From UBA7960 sp964624065 (GTDB lineage Bacteria; Bacteroidota; Bacteroidia; Bacteroidales; UBA7960): a stretch of DNA of 64,000 bases. The notes under the pieces were generated by a model, which saw only the letters and a program-made list of their open reading frames with translations, ran no database searches and was not told where the DNA came from. The DNA is taken from contig CAZUWF010000006.1 of the NCBI GenBank assembly GCA_964624065.1, positions 1-64,000 of the forward strand. Direction: 5' to 3'. Each line of letters starts with the position of its first letter. Position 1 is the first letter of the stretch. The position numbers were made by a program, and so were the translations under genes. Shown piece after piece: positions 1 to 8,809 of this stretch.

Positions 1-3000
1 GAGTTGTTTTTGGGTTGCAGCACAAGGATTCCTGCTCCTATCTTGCCTACTTTTCCGGTTGCCAGGGCAAGATTGTAAAGTTCCGCCACCGTATTTTGCC
101 CCACGGTAGCTGGAGGCAGCACGATTACCGATTGGTGCTCGGCATTGAATCCTTTGGCGAAGTTGGCAACATCTTCCTTGTTGCACCCTGCCTTTTGCAC
201 CAGCAAGTCGAAGTCTTCTTCCAAAATGGCCTTGGCGTAATTGTCGAACCCTTCACAAAGGTCGGCAATGTAGCGGGCGTTGAGCAGGTTGTTTTTCACG
301 GCGTAGTGGTTGGCGGCCCTCGCAAAATGGTAGTACGAGTCAATAATGGTGGTTTTGTCAACTTTGTGGCCAATTTTGTTGTGCTCGACCTTGGTAACCA
401 TTTTAACCAGTGCCTTGCCCTTGACTCGCTGGTTGTTTATGTAATATCCTGCCACTCCAGCTTGGTGGTTAAGGTTTCCGCCGAAAATGAAAAATTCTTT
501 TACATTGTAAATTCCTTCCAAGGGGGTTTGAGTTATTGCACCAAAATGGTGTTTCTTGTCGGAAATGGCATTGGAAAAGCTCGCAACGTTATTGGTCTTA
601 ACCACTGCCCTGGCAAGTTTTTGAATCAGGTATTGCTCTTCATTAGTGAGTCTGGCACCGGCAAAGAACACATTTTGGAAAGGTTCAACGGCATTTACCT
701 TGTTTGAAATCAATGCTAGAGCTTCTTCGAAGGAAATTTCTTCGAATGATCCATTTACCTTGAGCAAGGGCTTGGTAACCCGCTGTGGGTCGTTGAGGTA
801 GCTGTAACCAAACTTCCCCATCCCGCAAAGGCTGGCATCCTTGTTTATGAGTCCCTTGCTGCCCGTGGCCCTGCCAAAGAAGCCCGACTTGTGATGAAGC
901 TCAACGGTGCAGCCCACCGAGCAGTAATTGCATATAGTTGAAAAAGAATCCAGGTTTAGGGGCATGGGTTTGTGCTTTACGTTTTCGGTAATGGCACCAG
1001 TGGGGCATGTGTCAATGCACATTCCGCAGCTTTCGCAATGGGTATGGAGCAGCGAACCCCCAAGGCTGGGAGCCACAAAGGTGTGGAAGCCACGATTTAC
1101 CAAACCAAGGGCGTTGGCACCAACCACTTCCGAGCAAATCCTAATGCAACGGCTGCATAGTATGCACTTGTTGTTGTCAATTTCCACAAGCGGGTGATCA
1201 AACTTCACCACGTACTCCTTGAACTCCCCTTCGTACCTCTTTTGCTCGGCATGGTACTCGGTGCAAAGTTTCTTAAGGTGGCAAGTGTATAGCTCGCTGC
1301 AACCGCACTCCAAGCAGCGGTTGGTTTCGCCCATTGCGGCCTTTAAAGTGTAGCCGAGCTCCACCTCATCGAAGTTATGGCGTTTGTTAGGGTCAATGGT
1401 AGGCATTTCTTCGCGCTCCTGCCGCTCGAACCACGCCTCGAAATCATTTCTTGCCTGACGGCGGAAGTTTTCCTTGCGGCTCAAGAACTCCTGATCTGGA
1501 GGAGTAATTGCCTCTCCATGAAGGTACTTGTTACAACTCTGGGCGGCTAGCTTGCTCTGGGCAATGGCTTCGATTAGCGTAGCAGGGCCCGTAACTCCAT
1601 CGCCACAGGCAAAAATGTTTTCAATGGATGTTTGAAGGGTCTTTGGATTGGCGGCAATATCGCCCCAGCGGTTTATTTCAAGCTCGGTGCGGGCATTTTT
1701 GTTGATGTCTTCAATGAAGTCAACATTGGTTTTCTGACCAATGGCGGCAAGCACAATGTCTAGCTGGACGTTAAACTCCGAACCGTCAACCTTCACCGGC
1801 CTGCGGCGACCCGAGGAATCTTGTTCGCCTAGCTCCATACGAAAGCAAGTGAGCGATTCAATATTGCCTTCCGCGTTCTGGTTTACCTTGGCTGGAGCGG
1901 TCAGGAATAGGTACCTGACCCCTTCCAGTTTTGATTCGTGAATCTCGATAGGGTTGGCTGGCATCTCCTTTTCGGTGCGCCTGTATATAACTGTAACTTC
2001 CTCTGCTCCGCAGCGTATGGCCGTGCGACAGCAGTCCATGGCGGTGTTTCCACCGCCAATTACAGCCACCTTCTTCCCTTCAAAGTCGTACCTCTGGCCG
2101 GTCATTTCCATATTGCGCAAAAAGTCTATCCCTGAAAAAATATTTCCGGCATCGTCGTTTTCGCAGCCAATGCGGGTGCCGTTTTGCGAACCAATTGCAA
2201 GTATCAAGGCATCAAAGTTTTTTTGTAGATCTTGGTAGGCAAGGTTTGCGCCAAGTTTTTTTTCGAAATGGATTTTTACACCCAAAGCGGTGATTCCCTC
2301 CACCTCCTTGTCTATAACTTCGTTGGGAAGCCTGTAGGGTGGTATTCCATACCTTAGCATACCTCCGGCGTGGCTGCTTGCCTCGAACACCTCCACCTTA
2401 TGTCCTTCCCTTGCAAGGAAAAAAGCTGCCGAGAGTCCACCGGGACCGGCACCTATTATTGCCACCTTCTTGGATGTGGTAGGCTTTTTGGTTGGTACGA
2501 ACCTTTTGGTGGAATCAAGGTCAATATCGGACGAGAATCTTTTAAGGTAATCTATACCAACGCCTGTTTCTTCAATGAAGTTGCGTCGGCATGCCACCTC
2601 GCAGGGCCTCACGCACACCCTTCCGCATATTGCAGGTAGTGGGTTGGTAAGCTTGATGATTTCAACTGCCTCGCGGTGCATTCCCTTGCTAATCATCGAA
2701 ATGTAGCCCTGCACGTCAACCCCGGCCGGGCAAGTTTCCCTACATGGGGCAATGCAATCAGCGTAGTGGTTGCTCACCATTAGCTCCAGTGCCATCCTGC
2801 GCGAGTTCCTTACCCGTTGGTTGTTTGTGCTGATCCGCATCCCCTCGGTTAAGGTGGTGGAGCAGGCAGGCTGCAGGTTGCGCATATTTTCAATTTCAAC
2901 CACGCAAATGTAGCACGAAGAGTAGGGCTCCAGCCGAGGGTCGTTGCAAAGGGTTGGTATATCAACAGATAGGCGATTAGCCAACTCAAGAATTGTCTCG

Positions 3001-3053
3001 CCCGAATTGCCCTTCACAATCTCACCGTTAAGCATTATGTTCAGTTGATCCAT
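1..3053 (-). CDS. NuoG-like / GltD-like fusion, large subunit of a NAD(P)H-ferredoxin redox complex (3' end outside window)
   Basis: At least 1017 residues are read from ATG at 3053 to the left edge with no stop. Domains in order: N-terminal [2Fe-2S] domain with Cys 36, 47, 50 and 64; a GltD-type region with its own cysteine-rich Fe-S segment, an FAD motif (GAGPGG, near residue 198) and an NADPH-type motif (GGGNTA, near 330); two ferredoxin-type 4Fe-4S motifs (near 628 and 670); then a molybdopterin-oxidoreductase fold opening with CNYCSVGC (near 705). In the last domain, the stretch aligning with the formate dehydrogenase Sec/Cys loop reads TNNVASFSNAISDKK, and the usual LCxKG Lys is replaced (LCGMG), so it resembles NuoG rather than an active Mo enzyme. 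Followed upstream by the NuoF-like and NuoE-like genes. Inference: catalytic or electron-transfer subunit of a Bfu/NfnABC-like NAD(H)/NADP(H)/ferredoxin oxidoreductase. Annotation as formate dehydrogenase would be misleading. Confidence 0.8.
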   Translation of the reverse strand, partial: MDQLNIMLNGEIVKGNSGETILELANRLSVDIPTLCNDPRLEPYSSCYICVVEIENMRNLQPACSTTLTEGMRISTNNQRVRNSRRMALELMVSNHYADCIAPCRETCPAGVDVQGYISMISKGMHREAVEIIKLTNPLPAICGRVCVRPCEVACRRNFIEETGVGIDYLKRFSSDIDLDSTKRFVPTKKPTTSKKVAIIGAGPGGLSAAFFLAREGHKVEVFEASSHAGGMLRYGIPPYRLPNEVIDKEVEGITALGVKIHFEKKLGANLAYQDLQKNFDALILAIGSQNGTRIGCENDDAGNIFSGIDFLRNMEMTGQRYDFEGKKVAVIGGGNTAMDCCRTAIRCGAEEVTVIYRRTEKEMPANPIEIHESKLEGVRYLFLTAPAKVNQNAEGNIESLTCFRMELGEQDSSGRRRPVKVDGSEFNVQLDIVLAAIGQKTNVDFIEDINKNARTELEINRWGDIAANPKTLQTSIENIFACGDGVTGPATLIEAIAQSKLAAQSCNKYLHGEAITPPDQEFLSRKENFRRQARNDFEAWFERQEREEMPTIDPNKRHNFDEVELGYTLKAAMGETNRCLECGCSELYTCHLKKLCTEYHAEQKRYEGEFKEYVVKFDHPLVEIDNNKCILCSRCIRICSEVVGANALGLVNRGFHTFVAPSLGGSLLHTHCESCGMCIDTCPTGAITENVKHKPMPLNLDSFSTICNYCSVGCTVELHHKSGFFGRATGSKGLINKDASLCGMGKFGYSYLNDPQRVTKPLLKVNGSFEEISFEEALALISNKVNAVEPFQNVFFAGARLTNEEQYLIQKLARAVVKTNNVASFSNAISDKKHHFGAITQTPLEGIYNVKEFFIFGGNLNHQAGVAGYYINNQRVKGKALVKMVTKVEHNKIGHKVDKTTIIDSYYHFARAANHYAVKNNLLNARYIADLCEGFDNYAKAILEEDFDLLVQKAGCNKEDVANFAKGFNAEHQSVIVLPPATVGQNTVAELYNLALATGKVGKIGAGILVLQPKNN

Positions 3054-3195
3054 CAGTTTAATTTTTGTTTTTTCTGTTGTTTTGACAAATGGCTTGGATA
3101 CCTGCCCACACCCATTTTTTTCCGGGCTAAGCTTCCTTTAGCAATGGTTGCAGGGCCATGACCATTTTTTTCTAGTTATAGTCTTGATTTAATTT

Positions 3196-4974
3196 TTAGC
3201 TCAATAGTATGGCGCCAAACTTACACTTGGTATAGCATATACCGCACTTAATGCAAGAATCTTGCTTCACTTCGTGGGGACTCCTTTTCTCGCCTTGGAT
3301 TGCCATTACGGGGCAGCCACGAGCGCAAGCGGTGCAGCCGGTGCAGACCCCTTTGTTAATGCTGTATGTGAGGAGCTTCTTGCAGCTCAATGCCGGGCAC
3401 TTCTTGTCGTTTATATGAGCTTCGTATTCGCTACGGAAGTATTTTATGGTAGTCAATACAGGGTTTGGTGCAGTTTGTCCCAACCCGCAAAGGGAGCTTT
3501 CTTTAATGGTGGTTGAAAGCTCTTCGAGTAGCTCAATGTCTCCTTGCCTGCCTTCGCCTTCTGTAATTCGTGTCAGTATTTCAAGCATCCGCTTGGTGCC
3601 GATTCGGCAAAATGTACATTTGCCGCACGATTCCTTACAAGTAAAATCCAAGAAGAACCTGGCAATGTCAACCACGCAGGTGGTTTCGTCCATTACAACC
3701 ATACCGCCCGAGCCCATTATTGCGCCAGTGGCATTTACCGAATCGTAATCAACCTTGGTGTCGGAAAGGTATTCAGGTACGCAGCCTCCCGAAGGGCCCC
3801 CAAGTTGCACAGCCTTGAACTTCTTGTCGCCAACTATGCCGCCGCCAAGTTTGTAAATAACATCCTTTAAGCTAATGCCCATAGGAACCTCCACCAAGCC
3901 TCCCCGATTTATTTTCCCCGTAAGGGCAAAAACCTTTGTTCCCTTACTTTTCTCGGTTCCTAGGGCTGCATAATTTTCAGGGCCGTCAAGGAAAATCCGG
4001 GGAATGTTCACGAAGGTTTCGACGTTGTTAATGTTGGTTGGATATTTCCAAAGGCCGGAGTTGGCCGGAAATGGCGGGCGCTTGCGAGGCATTCCGCGCT
4101 TACCCTCAATTGAGGCGATGAGTGCGGTTTCCTCGCCGCACACAAAAGCCCCGGCACCTTCCTTTATCAAAATGTCGAAGTTAAAGCCCTCGATTCCGAA
4201 AATGTCCTTGCCTAGGTAACCTTTTTCCCGTGCTTGGCCGATGGCAATGTTGAGCCTCTTAATCGCTAGCGGGTATTCGGCCCTACAATAAATGTAAGCC
4301 AACGAAGCGCCAATTGAATAACCGCAAATTATCATCCCTTCAAGTACCCCATGCGGATCGCCCTCGAGGATTGACCTGTCCATAAAAGCTCCGGGGTCGC
4401 CCTCGTCGGCATTGCAGATAACGTACTTCTGTTCGCCAGATGCCTTGTTTGCAAACCGCCATTTCATACCGGTTGAAAAACCACCACCACCGCGACCGCG
4501 CAAGCCCGAGTTAATAACCATTTGAATAACAGTATCGGGGTCAATACCCTCGGCGGCAATCTTACGTATGGCATCGTAGCCACCGGTGGCCTCGTACTCT
4601 TCAATCTTTTCGGGGTCGATGAATCCGCAGTTTTTGAGGGCAATCTTTACCTGACCCTCAAAAAAGCTATCATCGGGGGTTTGGAGGTTTTTTCCGTGAA
4701 CGATGTAATCGTGGATTGGCGAGAGATTCTTGACGTGCATCTCAATGATTTCGTCGGCGCGTTCGGGATCCACCTTGCCGTAGAGGTAAGTTCCCGATTC
4801 GTCAATCACTTCCACTAGGGGTTCGCGAAAGCACATACCCACACAACTGGTTTTTTTGAGTTCGAAATCCAACTTGTCCGCGGTTTTAATCCTTTCTAGC
4901 TCGGCGTAGGTTTTGGAAGCCCCTGCGGCAATACCGCAACTCCCAAGCCCAACAATGATGGTTGTTTTATTCAT
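3196..4974 (-). CDS. NuoF/HydB-like NADH-binding flavoprotein subunit
   Basis: 592 residues from ATG at 4974; a TTG three codons upstream (4983) is possible but less likely. N-terminal thioredoxin-like [2Fe-2S] domain (GLGSCGIAAGA, later CVGMC); FMN/NADH-binding core with GLRGRGGGGFSTGMKW and CNADEGDPGAF; the NuoF 4Fe-4S motif ESCGKCTFCRIG; and a C-terminal pair of ferredoxin 4Fe-4S motifs (CTGCTACARGCP and CIKCGICYTKC). The extra N- and C-terminal Fe-S domains are what distinguish HydB/BfuB subunits of electron-bifurcating enzymes from complex I NuoF. It lies 142 bp upstream of the NuoG/GltD-like gene and downstream of the NuoE-like gene on the same strand, which fits a three-subunit soluble complex. 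Role: NAD(H) oxidation or reduction with electrons routed to Fe-S carriers. The exact partner reaction is inferred. Confidence 0.88.
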   Translation of the reverse strand: MNKTTIIVGLGSCGIAAGASKTYAELERIKTADKLDFELKKTSCVGMCFREPLVEVIDESGTYLYGKVDPERADEIIEMHVKNLSPIHDYIVHGKNLQTPDDSFFEGQVKIALKNCGFIDPEKIEEYEATGGYDAIRKIAAEGIDPDTVIQMVINSGLRGRGGGGFSTGMKWRFANKASGEQKYVICNADEGDPGAFMDRSILEGDPHGVLEGMIICGYSIGASLAYIYCRAEYPLAIKRLNIAIGQAREKGYLGKDIFGIEGFNFDILIKEGAGAFVCGEETALIASIEGKRGMPRKRPPFPANSGLWKYPTNINNVETFVNIPRIFLDGPENYAALGTEKSKGTKVFALTGKINRGGLVEVPMGISLKDVIYKLGGGIVGDKKFKAVQLGGPSGGCVPEYLSDTKVDYDSVNATGAIMGSGGMVVMDETTCVVDIARFFLDFTCKESCGKCTFCRIGTKRMLEILTRITEGEGRQGDIELLEELSTTIKESSLCGLGQTAPNPVLTTIKYFRSEYEAHINDKKCPALSCKKLLTYSINKGVCTGCTACARGCPVMAIQGEKRSPHEVKQDSCIKCGICYTKCKFGAILLS

Positions 4975-5010
4975 GATAGTCAACAGTCAAATGGTCAAAG
5001 TCAATAATTG
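4975..5010 (-). repeat. Period-7 leader upstream of the NuoF-like gene
   Basis: Read on the plus strand, four consecutive 7-mers AGTCAAC, AGTCAAA, TGGTCAA and AGTCAAT occupy 4978-5005, ending next to the ATG at 4974. On the transcribed strand this is a G-poor TTGAC-rich leader without a Shine-Dalgarno sequence. Similar period-7 leaders precede other genes in the window. Confidence 0.45.
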
Positions 5011-5244
5011 AAGGTAAAGAGCTGGCGGCCTTTGGTGAAAATTTGTTGTAAAAAAATCGAAGTAGGTTGATTGTCATAAAAAACTTTTTATATCGATAAG
5101 GTGATTGGAAACGGCGGTTTCGTGGAGTTTGTTTCAAAACAGGTGCTGATCACCATTTTGGCAGCCGGCTAATTTGTGCCAACAGTTTGCGACCAATAGG
5201 GAAGTAGGCATTAAAAACCATAAGCAATCCTCAATATGTATTTT

Positions 5245-5766
5245 TCAATTGACATTGCCCCGCTTAATCTCCTTCACAATTTTCAGGCCCAGGGCGGGTG
5301 TTAGCTTTCCGTGAGTATCATCGTTTACCATCATTACGGGTGCAAGCGAGCAACAACCCAGGCAAGCTACAGTTTCGAGGGTAAATAGGCCGTCGGTCGT
5401 AGTTTGCCCGTCTTTTATTTCCAAAAAATCAAGTATCTGGTTTGTTACTTCCTGCACGGCTTGTACGTGGCATGCTGTTCCGTGGCACATTTTTATTATG
5501 TACTTGCCGCTTGGCACAAGCCTGAATTGTGCATAAAATGTTGCCACCCCGTAAAGGTCGGTTATCGGTATTCCCGTTTGGTTACTAATTTTCCAGAAGG
5601 CTTCGCTAGGTATGAACCCAAATGCTTGTTGGGTTCCTTGAAGCAATGGAATAAGGTTTCCGGCCTTTCCCTTGTACTTTTCAATAATGGGATCGATGAG
5701 GCCAAGGTCAACAGGGTTTTTTTCGATACTTACCGATGGTTGAGGGGCAATTCGTTTTACTCGCAT
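5245..5766 (-). CDS. NuoE/HydC-like [2Fe-2S] thioredoxin-fold subunit
   Basis: 173 residues from ATG at 5766. The frame is open further upstream, but the -7 promoter box at 5811-5818 lies inside that extension, so the downstream ATG is chosen. The protein has the NuoE family layout: helical N-terminus, LYGVATFYAQF, then the [2Fe-2S] ligands CHGTAC and CLGCC. First gene of the complex with the NuoF-like and NuoG/GltD-like genes, separated from NuoF by 270 bp. It is expected to pair with the flavoprotein subunit in the soluble redox complex. Family assignment is secure; the assembled enzyme's reaction is inferred. Confidence 0.88.
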   Translation of the reverse strand: MRVKRIAPQPSVSIEKNPVDLGLIDPIIEKYKGKAGNLIPLLQGTQQAFGFIPSEAFWKISNQTGIPITDLYGVATFYAQFRLVPSGKYIIKMCHGTACHVQAVQEVTNQILDFLEIKDGQTTTDGLFTLETVACLGCCSLAPVMMVNDDTHGKLTPALGLKIVKEIKRGNVN

Positions 5767-5810
5767 AGGGTATGGGTTGTGAGTTTGGTGACATCGCCGG
5801 GTTTGGTCGA

Positions 5811-5842
5811 CAAAATTAGGTATTGTGAAAGATTTTTTCAAA
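5811..5842 (-). promoter_or_regulatory. Bacteroidota-type promoter for the NuoE/NuoF/NuoG-like genes
   Basis: On the minus strand, TTTG (plus-strand CAAA at 5839-5842) is followed by a 20-nt spacer and TAATTTTG (5811-5818), matching the TTTG-N19/20-TAnnTTTG pattern of the Bacteroidota primary sigma factor. It lies 45 bp before the ATG at 5766 and settles the start of the NuoE-like gene. Confidence 0.65.
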
Positions 5843-5881
5843 CAAGTTTCTTCACAGCGGTCTATTTAGACAAAGTCTGAA

Positions 5882-6832
5882 TTAATTTTTGAGCCATTTG
5901 TGTTGGGCTCTTTTTAGCCTATCCATTATGGCCTTGCCGATCCCTTTTTCGGGCACAGGTTCGGCATAAATGACCTCCACCTCACTGTCGTCCTCAAAGG
6001 CGTGCATGGCTTCAAACACATTAACGGCGTAATCCTTGAGGTCGTTGGTGTAAGAAACCCTAATTATTTTTTTGAATCCTGCTTCAAATTCCCCGCTAAA
6101 AGAAATAAGACCGGCCCTTGAAACATCCATTTGCTTGGTGTTTTTGTCGCCAATCAACAACATCTTCCTGGGGCTATAGTGTGATTTAAGCATACCTGGG
6201 GCTGAAAGGGCTTCAATTGGAGAGAATCTATCAAATGGCACCACTTGTTCCAGCTCTTCCTGAGTTATTATTCCATTGCGGAGAATTTGAAAACCTAATT
6301 TAGTAAATCTAATTATGGTAGATTCAATGCCCACCGTGGTTTTTCCGCCATCTATTATAAAATCAACGCTTGGCAGTTGCTTCCGAACGTGGGCCGCCGT
6401 TGTTGGGCTAATTCGCCCGAACTTGTTTGCACTTGGTGCCGCAATAGGGCAGTTTGCACTTGTGATGAGATCGATGGCAATTTGGTTGTTAGGCATACGT
6501 ACGCCTACTGTTTGGAGGCCTGAAGTAACAATTTCGGGCACACAATTATTTTTAGGCAACACCATTGTCAAAGGTCCCGGCCAGAACCGTTGGGCAACCT
6601 TTAACACTCTTTCGTCATGCGGAAGGGTTATGTTTTTTAGCTGGTCGTAATCTGCAATGTGTACGATCAATGGATCAAATGAAGGACGTTCCTTCAATTC
6701 AAAGATCTTGGCCACGGCAAATGGGTTAAGGGCATTGGCGCCAAGTCCGTAAACCGTTTCGGTTGGAAATGCAACGACTTTACCTTCTTTGATGTGGCGT
6801 GCTGCAATTTCGATTTGCTCAAAAGTGTTCAT
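5882..6832 (-). CDS. L-threonylcarbamoyladenylate synthase (Sua5/TsaC family, with C-terminal domain)
   Basis: 316 residues. The N-terminal YrdC-type domain starts IKEGKVVAFPTETVYGLGANA and contains KERPSFDPLIVHI, GPLTMVLPK and SANKFGRISPTTA, the ATP/threonine/bicarbonate site signatures. The length beyond about 210 residues fits the Sua5 type with a C-terminal domain rather than short TsaC. It makes threonylcarbamoyl-AMP for t6A37 in tRNAs reading ANN codons. Its ATG overlaps the stop of the upstream transporter gene by one base (TAATG), so translation is probably coupled. The association with a transporter and a PurE-like gene has no obvious functional meaning. Confidence 0.93.
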   Translation of the reverse strand: MNTFEQIEIAARHIKEGKVVAFPTETVYGLGANALNPFAVAKIFELKERPSFDPLIVHIADYDQLKNITLPHDERVLKVAQRFWPGPLTMVLPKNNCVPEIVTSGLQTVGVRMPNNQIAIDLITSANCPIAAPSANKFGRISPTTAAHVRKQLPSVDFIIDGGKTTVGIESTIIRFTKLGFQILRNGIITQEELEQVVPFDRFSPIEALSAPGMLKSHYSPRKMLLIGDKNTKQMDVSRAGLISFSGEFEAGFKKIIRVSYTNDLKDYAVNVFEAMHAFEDDSEVEVIYAEPVPEKGIGKAIMDRLKRAQHKWLKN

Positions 6833-7992
6833 TACCTTGCCCTGAAAAAAAAGCTATTGAAAAAAAGGAAGGCACCAGCCATACTAATAAAACTGGCCAA
6901 AAGAATTGCCCAAGTAAAAGATCCGGATATGTCAAAAATAAACCCGCCGGCAGCCGGACCTGCAATCCCTGCAATGGCGTAACCAAGAAAAACATAAGGG
7001 TAAATTGAGCCAAGGTTCTCCAATCCAAAAACCTGTGCTGTTTCCCTTGCAAAAAGCACGAAGTTGCCACCAAACCCGAATCCTATCAGGAAAGATACGA
7101 CCCAGAAAGAAACCGCGGAAAGGGGAAAGGCTGCAAGGCTGGCAATTGCCAGCGATTGCAATGTCAGAGCAAACGATATGCTCTGACCTGCCCCAATCCT
7201 ATCGCTAAGCATACCCCAAGATAGCCTTCCCAGAAAATTGGCAATTGCAAAAATGGCAACGGCGTGGACAAGATTTTCGGCGGAAATATCGTTTTCGCGG
7301 CCAATTAGGTTCAAGCTTCCTATCACCAGTAGTCCAGCAAATGTGCCCAAGAAAATACCCAGAAAGAGCCTCTTGAAAGTTTTTGATTGCAATATCGGTC
7401 TAAGTCTTCCGGTTAGATTTTTTCCATCGGGTGGGCCTGAAAATTGGAAAACAAAATTTGACGAAACAAAAATTATTATTCCGTAAGAAAATCCAACCAA
7501 ATTTAACAATTGCATTAGGTTGTACCCACTATTTAAAATCGCTTGCGAAACCTCTGACATAAACACCGCCCCAAGCCCGAATCCAGCGGCAGAAATACCG
7601 GTTATAAGGCCCTTTTTCTCGGGGAACCACTTTACCGGGGAAGTAAGCGATAGCCAGTAGCCCAAACCTGTGGCCACCCCAGTAACCAGGCCAAGACCTA
7701 TGAAGACCATAAAGTAATTTCCTTGAGACCTACTGGCCAGGTAATATCCAAACCAAAACAAGAACCCCGAAAGGTACCCTAAGTGCCTGTGTTTAAAGTA
7801 ATTTTCAAATTTTCCAACAAAAATCATTGTTAACGGAAAAATTGCAATCAAAGAGCCAAAAATGATCTGAGTTTGGAGTGCCGAGAAGCTGTAGCTAGAA
7901 ATAAGTTCGAATGCTATAATGCTCCAGGCATATACCCCGCCAATGCAGAGCATAATTACAAACGAAGCCAAAACAGTAATATGCCTTTTCAA
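6832..7992 (-). CDS. OFA-family (oxalate/formate antiporter-like) MFS transporter
   Basis: 386 residues, about 12 predicted transmembrane helices. The N-terminus LCIGGVYAWSI and the loop after it, plus GLGLVTGVATGLGYW and the WFPEKKGLITGI segment after helix 4, match the OFA subfamily of MFS carriers for small monocarboxylates/dicarboxylates. The only start that keeps the first helix is TTG at 7992, which overlaps the stop of the PurE-like gene as TTGA. It ends inside the start codon of sua5. Middle gene of a tightly packed three-gene operon. Substrate cannot be read from sequence. Confidence 0.85.
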   Translation of the reverse strand: MKRHITVLASFVIMLCIGGVYAWSIIAFELISSYSFSALQTQIIFGSLIAIFPLTMIFVGKFENYFKHRHLGYLSGFLFWFGYYLASRSQGNYFMVFIGLGLVTGVATGLGYWLSLTSPVKWFPEKKGLITGISAAGFGLGAVFMSEVSQAILNSGYNLMQLLNLVGFSYGIIIFVSSNFVFQFSGPPDGKNLTGRLRPILQSKTFKRLFLGIFLGTFAGLLVIGSLNLIGRENDISAENLVHAVAIFAIANFLGRLSWGMLSDRIGAGQSISFALTLQSLAIASLAAFPLSAVSFWVVSFLIGFGFGGNFVLFARETAQVFGLENLGSIYPYVFLGYAIAGIAGPAAGGFIFDISGSFTWAILLASFISMAGAFLFFNSFFFRAR

Positions 7993-8489
7993 TCTGAGGG
8001 ATTAATTGACCTTTTCAACTTCTCGGCCTTGTCAACCACTTGTTGTTTCAGGTATCGTTTGTATTCAATTATTTTTTGCAATATACTTTCATCATTGCCC
8101 GACACTATTGGACCAGGAAGGTTCCAGGTGTTTTTGCCTCGGTTCAATGTAGTAGCAGCGCACGAAACCCCGCCCGGCATATGCAGTAATGGAAGCACCG
8201 AGCTCCACCCATAAAATGTGGAGTGCGGCTTTTTGGGCACGCCAATTACCTGTATGGGTGAAATGTTAGCAACCTTAACGGAAGGATGTGCGTCGGCTCC
8301 GGCACCGGCAAAAATTGCCACGGCGCCTTGGTGATAGACAACAGCCGAAAATTCGAAAAGTTTTTCTGGTGTGCGGTTCGCCGTTTCTTTGTCCAAATCG
8401 TAGACAATTTCTAAAAAATCTAGCATTTCCACTGCTTGAAGCTTTACCTTTAGATCTTCGTCAGAACCCATTCCAATGCTAACCATCAT
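7989..8489 (-). CDS. PurE-like protein (AIR carboxylase / N5-CAIR mutase fold) with substituted active-site His
   Basis: About 166 residues from ATG at 8489 (a second ATG follows immediately; an upstream TTG-like extension looks non-coding). Family features: SIGMGSDEDLK near the N-terminus, FAGAGADAH (His 68), VIGVP, and LLHMPGGVSCAATTLNR. The catalytic SAHRTP of class I PurE reads TANRTP (Asn 38), so the His that moves the carboxyl group in N5-CAIR mutase is missing; codon AAC is clear. It lies in an operon with an OFA transporter and sua5, not beside purK (10746-11954). Known: PurE works as an octamer in purine synthesis. Inference: a divergent or repurposed PurE homologue, or a mutase whose acid is supplied differently. 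Confidence 0.8.
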   Translation of the reverse strand: MMVSIGMGSDEDLKVKLQAVEMLDFLEIVYDLDKETANRTPEKLFEFSAVVYHQGAVAIFAGAGADAHPSVKVANISPIQVIGVPKKPHSTFYGWSSVLPLLHMPGGVSCAATTLNRGKNTWNLPGPIVSGNDESILQKIIEYKRYLKQQVVDKAEKLKRSINPSD

Positions 8490-8586
8490 TTTTTCTAAAA
8501 AAAACCAAAAAGTTCTAGATTCACCAACTGGTTTCTGCAGCACTTGCAGGTCCCTACTAAAGTTTCAAAAGCGGTGTTTCTGAAAA

Positions 8587-8594
8587 CAAAAGTA
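8587..8594 (-). promoter_or_regulatory. -7 promoter box for the PurE-like / transporter / sua5 operon
   Basis: Minus strand TACTTTTG, a full TAnnTTTG match, about 98 bp before the ATG at 8489. A TTG lies 22 nt further upstream (8617-8619), inside the perfect palindrome TAGCAATGAATTGCTA (8614-8629), which could be an operator. Confidence 0.5.
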
Positions 8595-8809
8595 AATATT
8601 TAATTTCTTTCATTAGCAATGAATTGCTAGAGTTGATGAAAATTCTCAACTTGATTAAATAAAAAATTGGTTAATTGTTGTTTACTGCCCCTTCGTCTAA
8701 TTGCCCTTTTTATTAATGGCAATTAAACCCAATTCCTCCCCAAGATGGTTTTTCAAAATGGGAAGATTACAGCAAACAAAACCAGGATGAGGATTGACTT
8801 CGGTGGGAA

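Noticed and set aside
1..3053. Formate dehydrogenase annotation for the left-edge gene
   Set aside because: The Sec/Cys position and nearby Lys are absent and a GltD domain is fused; NuoG-like is the better description.
8698..8725. TAATTGCC / GGCAATTA hairpin after the zinc-ribbon gene
   Set aside because: Eight-bp arms with a 12-nt loop but no T run on the minus strand, so not a convincing terminator.
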